From positions 1-48,954 of the forward strand of contig NZ_QETH01000031.1 in the NCBI RefSeq assembly GCF_003105115.1: a stretch of 48,954 nt of DNA, read 5' to 3'. The position numbers were made by a program, and so were the translations under genes. The stretch is from Flavobacterium sp. HTF. GTDB taxonomy: Bacteria; Bacteroidota; Bacteroidia; Flavobacteriales; Flavobacteriaceae. Below the pieces are notes generated by a model, which was given only the letters and a program-made list of their open reading frames with translations, made no database searches and was not told the DNA's origin. Shown in pieces: positions 47,114 through 48,954 of the stretch. The first letter of the stretch is position 1, and each line of letters opens with the position of its first letter.

Positions 47114-47404
47114 TTAGATATTGTTGTAAAAATCAATTGTTTCTCCTTCTTGTACTTGAACAATCGCTTTTTTAATTGCATTTGTCTTTCCACTGATTAA
47201 ACCACTTTTAGTGTATTTTGTAGTTCTGTCCGGTCTTACGTTCATCGTGTTAACTGAAACGATAGTTACTCCATAAGCAGCTTCAACAGCTTTCTTAATC
47301 TGAACTTTGTTTGCTTTTTTGTCAACAACGAATCCGAAGCGGTTTAAAACTTCACTTTCTTTGGTTACTTTTTCCGTTACTATAGGTCTAATTATGATGC
47401 TCAT
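47114..47404 (-). CDS. rplW: 50S ribosomal protein L23
   Basis: L23 is at the tunnel exit and docks trigger factor and SRP. The 96-residue protein shows MSIIIRPIVTEKVTKESEVL, FVVDKKANKVQIKKAVEAAY, GVTIVSVNTMNVRPDRTTKY and a short Lys-rich loop. It is 7 bp after rplD. Confidence 0.98.
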   Translation of the reverse strand: MSIIIRPIVTEKVTKESEVLNRFGFVVDKKANKVQIKKAVEAAYGVTIVSVNTMNVRPDRTTKYTKSGLISGKTNAIKKAIVQVQEGETIDFYNNI

Positions 47405-47411
47405 ATTCCTA

Positions 47412-48041
47412 TTATTTACTTAAATTTTCTTCAATTAACTCCAAAGAACCTTCTAAAAGCACTAAATTATTAGTGTTTAAAATAGCGTAAGTGCTTAATT
47501 CTGAGCTAGTTACGACATTTGAAGCCTTTAAATTGCGTGACGACAAATATACATTTTTATTTGACTCTCCCAACACAAATAGAGATTTTTTACTTTCTAA
47601 CCCTAAAGCTTTCAAAACGTTAATGAAATTTTTAGTGTTTGGCGTTTCAAAATTAAAGTCTTCAAGAACGATAATATTTGACTCTTTTGCTTTGATTGAG
47701 AAAGCTGATTTTCTTGCCAATCTTTTCAAGCTTTTATTCAATTTGAATGAATAACTTCTTGGTCTTGGTCCGAAAATTGTTCCACCACCTTTAAACAATG
47801 GATTTTTGATACTTCCCGCACGAGCTGTACCTGTTCCTTTTTGTTTTTTAATCTTACGTGTACTTCCTGTCACTTCAGCTCTTTCTTTAGCTTTGTGAGT
47901 TCCTTGTCTTTGATTAGCAAGATATTGCTTAACATCAAGGTATACAGCGTGATTGTTTGGTTCAATTGCGAATACTGAATCAGAAAGTTGAACTTTTCTT
48001 CCAGTATCTTTTCCGTTGAAATCTAATACTTTTACTTCCAT
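47412..48041 (-). CDS. rplD: 50S ribosomal protein L4
   Basis: L4 lines the exit tunnel and in E. coli represses the S10 operon. The 209-residue protein has the extended loop region KQKGTGTARAGSIKNPLFKG, GGTIFGPRPRSYSFKLNKSL and the helical C-terminal domain. Its ATG overlaps the rplC stop by one base (TAATG), which implies translational coupling. Confidence 0.98.
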   Translation of the reverse strand: MEVKVLDFNGKDTGRKVQLSDSVFAIEPNNHAVYLDVKQYLANQRQGTHKAKERAEVTGSTRKIKKQKGTGTARAGSIKNPLFKGGGTIFGPRPRSYSFKLNKSLKRLARKSAFSIKAKESNIIVLEDFNFETPNTKNFINVLKALGLESKKSLFVLGESNKNVYLSSRNLKASNVVTSSELSTYAILNTNNLVLLEGSLELIEENLSK

Positions 48042-48658
48042 TACTTCTGAATGATTACATAAGAGTTTTTATGTCCAGGAACACATCCTTTAATAACAAG
48101 TAGATTCTTTTCAGCTACTACTTTTAAAACTCTAAGGTTTTGAACTTTTACATTGTCTCCTCCCATTCTTCCAGCCATACGCATTCCTTTGAATACTCTA
48201 GATGGATAAGAAGAAGCTCCCACAGAACCTGGCGCTCTTAAACGGTTGTGCTGACCATGAGTTGCTTGTCCAACACCACCAAATCCGTGGCGTTTAACAA
48301 CCCCTTGAAAACCTTTACCTTTAGATACACCTTGTACATCTACAAATTCTCCTTCAGCAAAAATAGAAACATCAATAAGATCTCCTAATTTTTGTTCAGT
48401 TGCAAAATCTTGAAATTCAACGACTTTTTTCTTAGCAACAGTTCCAGCTTTTTTAAAGTGACCTAAAGCCGCTTTAGTGGAATGTTTCTCGTTTTTGTCA
48501 TCGAAACCAAGTTGCAACGCTTCGTACCCGTCAACACCTTTGGTTCTGACTTGGGTAACAACACACGGCCCAGCTTCGATTACTGTACAAGGAATGTTTT
48601 TCCCGTTTTCGTCGAAAATACTAGTCATGCCGATTTTTTTACCAATTAACCCAGACAT
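48041..48658 (-). CDS. rplC: 50S ribosomal protein L3
   Basis: L3 starts 50S assembly. The 205-residue protein begins [20 protein letters not shown] and has [20 protein letters not shown], the [20 protein letters not shown] segment and [20 protein letters not shown]. It is the first gene of the ribosomal run in this window. A near-consensus promoter lies 70 bp upstream, and no rpsJ is seen in the 296 bp to the edge. Confidence 0.98.
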   Translation of the reverse strand: MSGLIGKKIGMTSIFDENGKNIPCTVIEAGPCVVTQVRTKGVDGYEALQLGFDDKNEKHSTKAALGHFKKAGTVAKKKVVEFQDFATEQKLGDLIDVSIFAEGEFVDVQGVSKGKGFQGVVKRHGFGGVGQATHGQHNRLRAPGSVGASSYPSRVFKGMRMAGRMGGDNVKVQNLRVLKVVAEKNLLVIKGCVPGHKNSYVIIQK

Positions 48659-48727
48659 AAATATTAATTATTAATTACTAAAATTCCCTTCAATTTGAAA
48701 ATAACAGAAATTTCCAAACAGGGAGTG

Positions 48728-48759
48728 CAAAAGTAGATATTAAAATTGAATATACCAAA
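48728..48759 (-). promoter_or_regulatory. Promoter of the ribosomal protein operon
   Basis: The minus strand has TTTG at 48756-48759 and TACTTTTG at 48728-48735 with exactly 20 bp between them, a full Bacteroidetes consensus. Transcription should begin near 48721, giving a leader of about 62 bases before rplC. The rest of 48659-48954 is AT-rich, with no gene or clear hairpin that I can see. Confidence 0.7.
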
Positions 48760-48954
48760 CAGTTACAAAAATTAAATCGCTCATAATCAAAATTCAAGAG
48801 ATTAACTCCACCCGAATTAGCATTTATTTGTTTCAAAAAACAGATATTAATTCTTAACTTATCTCAACAATATTATTAACATTTACCTAATCGCAAAATC
48901 ATAAAACCTTCGGCAAGCGCCTAAACAAAAGACACTTCAATAAAATATATTTCA

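Overview
The window looks like the chromosome of a Flavobacterium or close relative (Bacteroidetes). It is AT-rich. Its ribosomal, eno, gltA and carA proteins are of flavobacterial type. Several gene starts are preceded by the Bacteroidetes promoter form (TTG, about 20 bp, TAnnTTTG), and most starts lack an obvious Shine-Dalgarno sequence. All genes but one (a MarC-type membrane protein) lie on the minus strand, so transcription runs from high to low coordinates.

Region A, about 51-26840, is a surface-polysaccharide locus. Read in transcription order it starts with an export lipoprotein (wza), a tyrosine autokinase (wzc), two UDP-sugar enzymes (wbpP-type epimerase and ugd) and a NusG-like UpxY/RfaH-type regulator. 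Next comes a strong terminator, a well-formed promoter and a structured leader. The second unit holds tviB-type dehydrogenase, manC, rfbB, a large six-SLBB export protein, a Wzz-type co-polymerase, fcl and gmd. It continues with a compact, overlapping nonulosonic-acid (sialic-acid-like) set: NeuB synthase, GNAT acetyltransferase, TIM-barrel enzyme, CBS-aminotransferase fusion and CMP-sugar synthetase. After these come a sialidase-like lipoprotein, a Wzx flippase, a putative HP-motif transferase, two hexapeptide acyltransferases and a GT4 transferase. The locus runs off the left edge; no Wzy polymerase or initiating phosphosugar transferase is visible.

The most interesting point is the nonulosonate set. 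It lacks the usual hydrolysing 2-epimerase and UDP-sugar dehydratase, while its aminotransferase carries GDP-perosamine-synthase-like motifs and sits next to gmd and manC. This suggests, as inference only, a GDP-mannose-derived route to an unusual nonulosonic acid.

Region B, about 26912-34809, is housekeeping: recR, a CoA-binding protein, the MarC-type protein, two tandem guanidino-group-modifying enzymes (ctlX and an arginine-deiminase-like protein), gltA, eno and carA, with several clear intrinsic terminators.

Region C, 35051-48658, is the S10-spc-alpha ribosomal operon from rplC to rplQ, including secY, infA, the short rpmJ (38 codons) and rpoA. It begins at a near-consensus promoter just upstream of rplC, with no rpsJ in the window, and ends at a strong terminator. 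Structured gaps before rpsD (S4), before rpsH (S8) and between rpoA and rplQ are candidate regulatory RNA elements. The last 296 bases hold that promoter and no gene that I can see.
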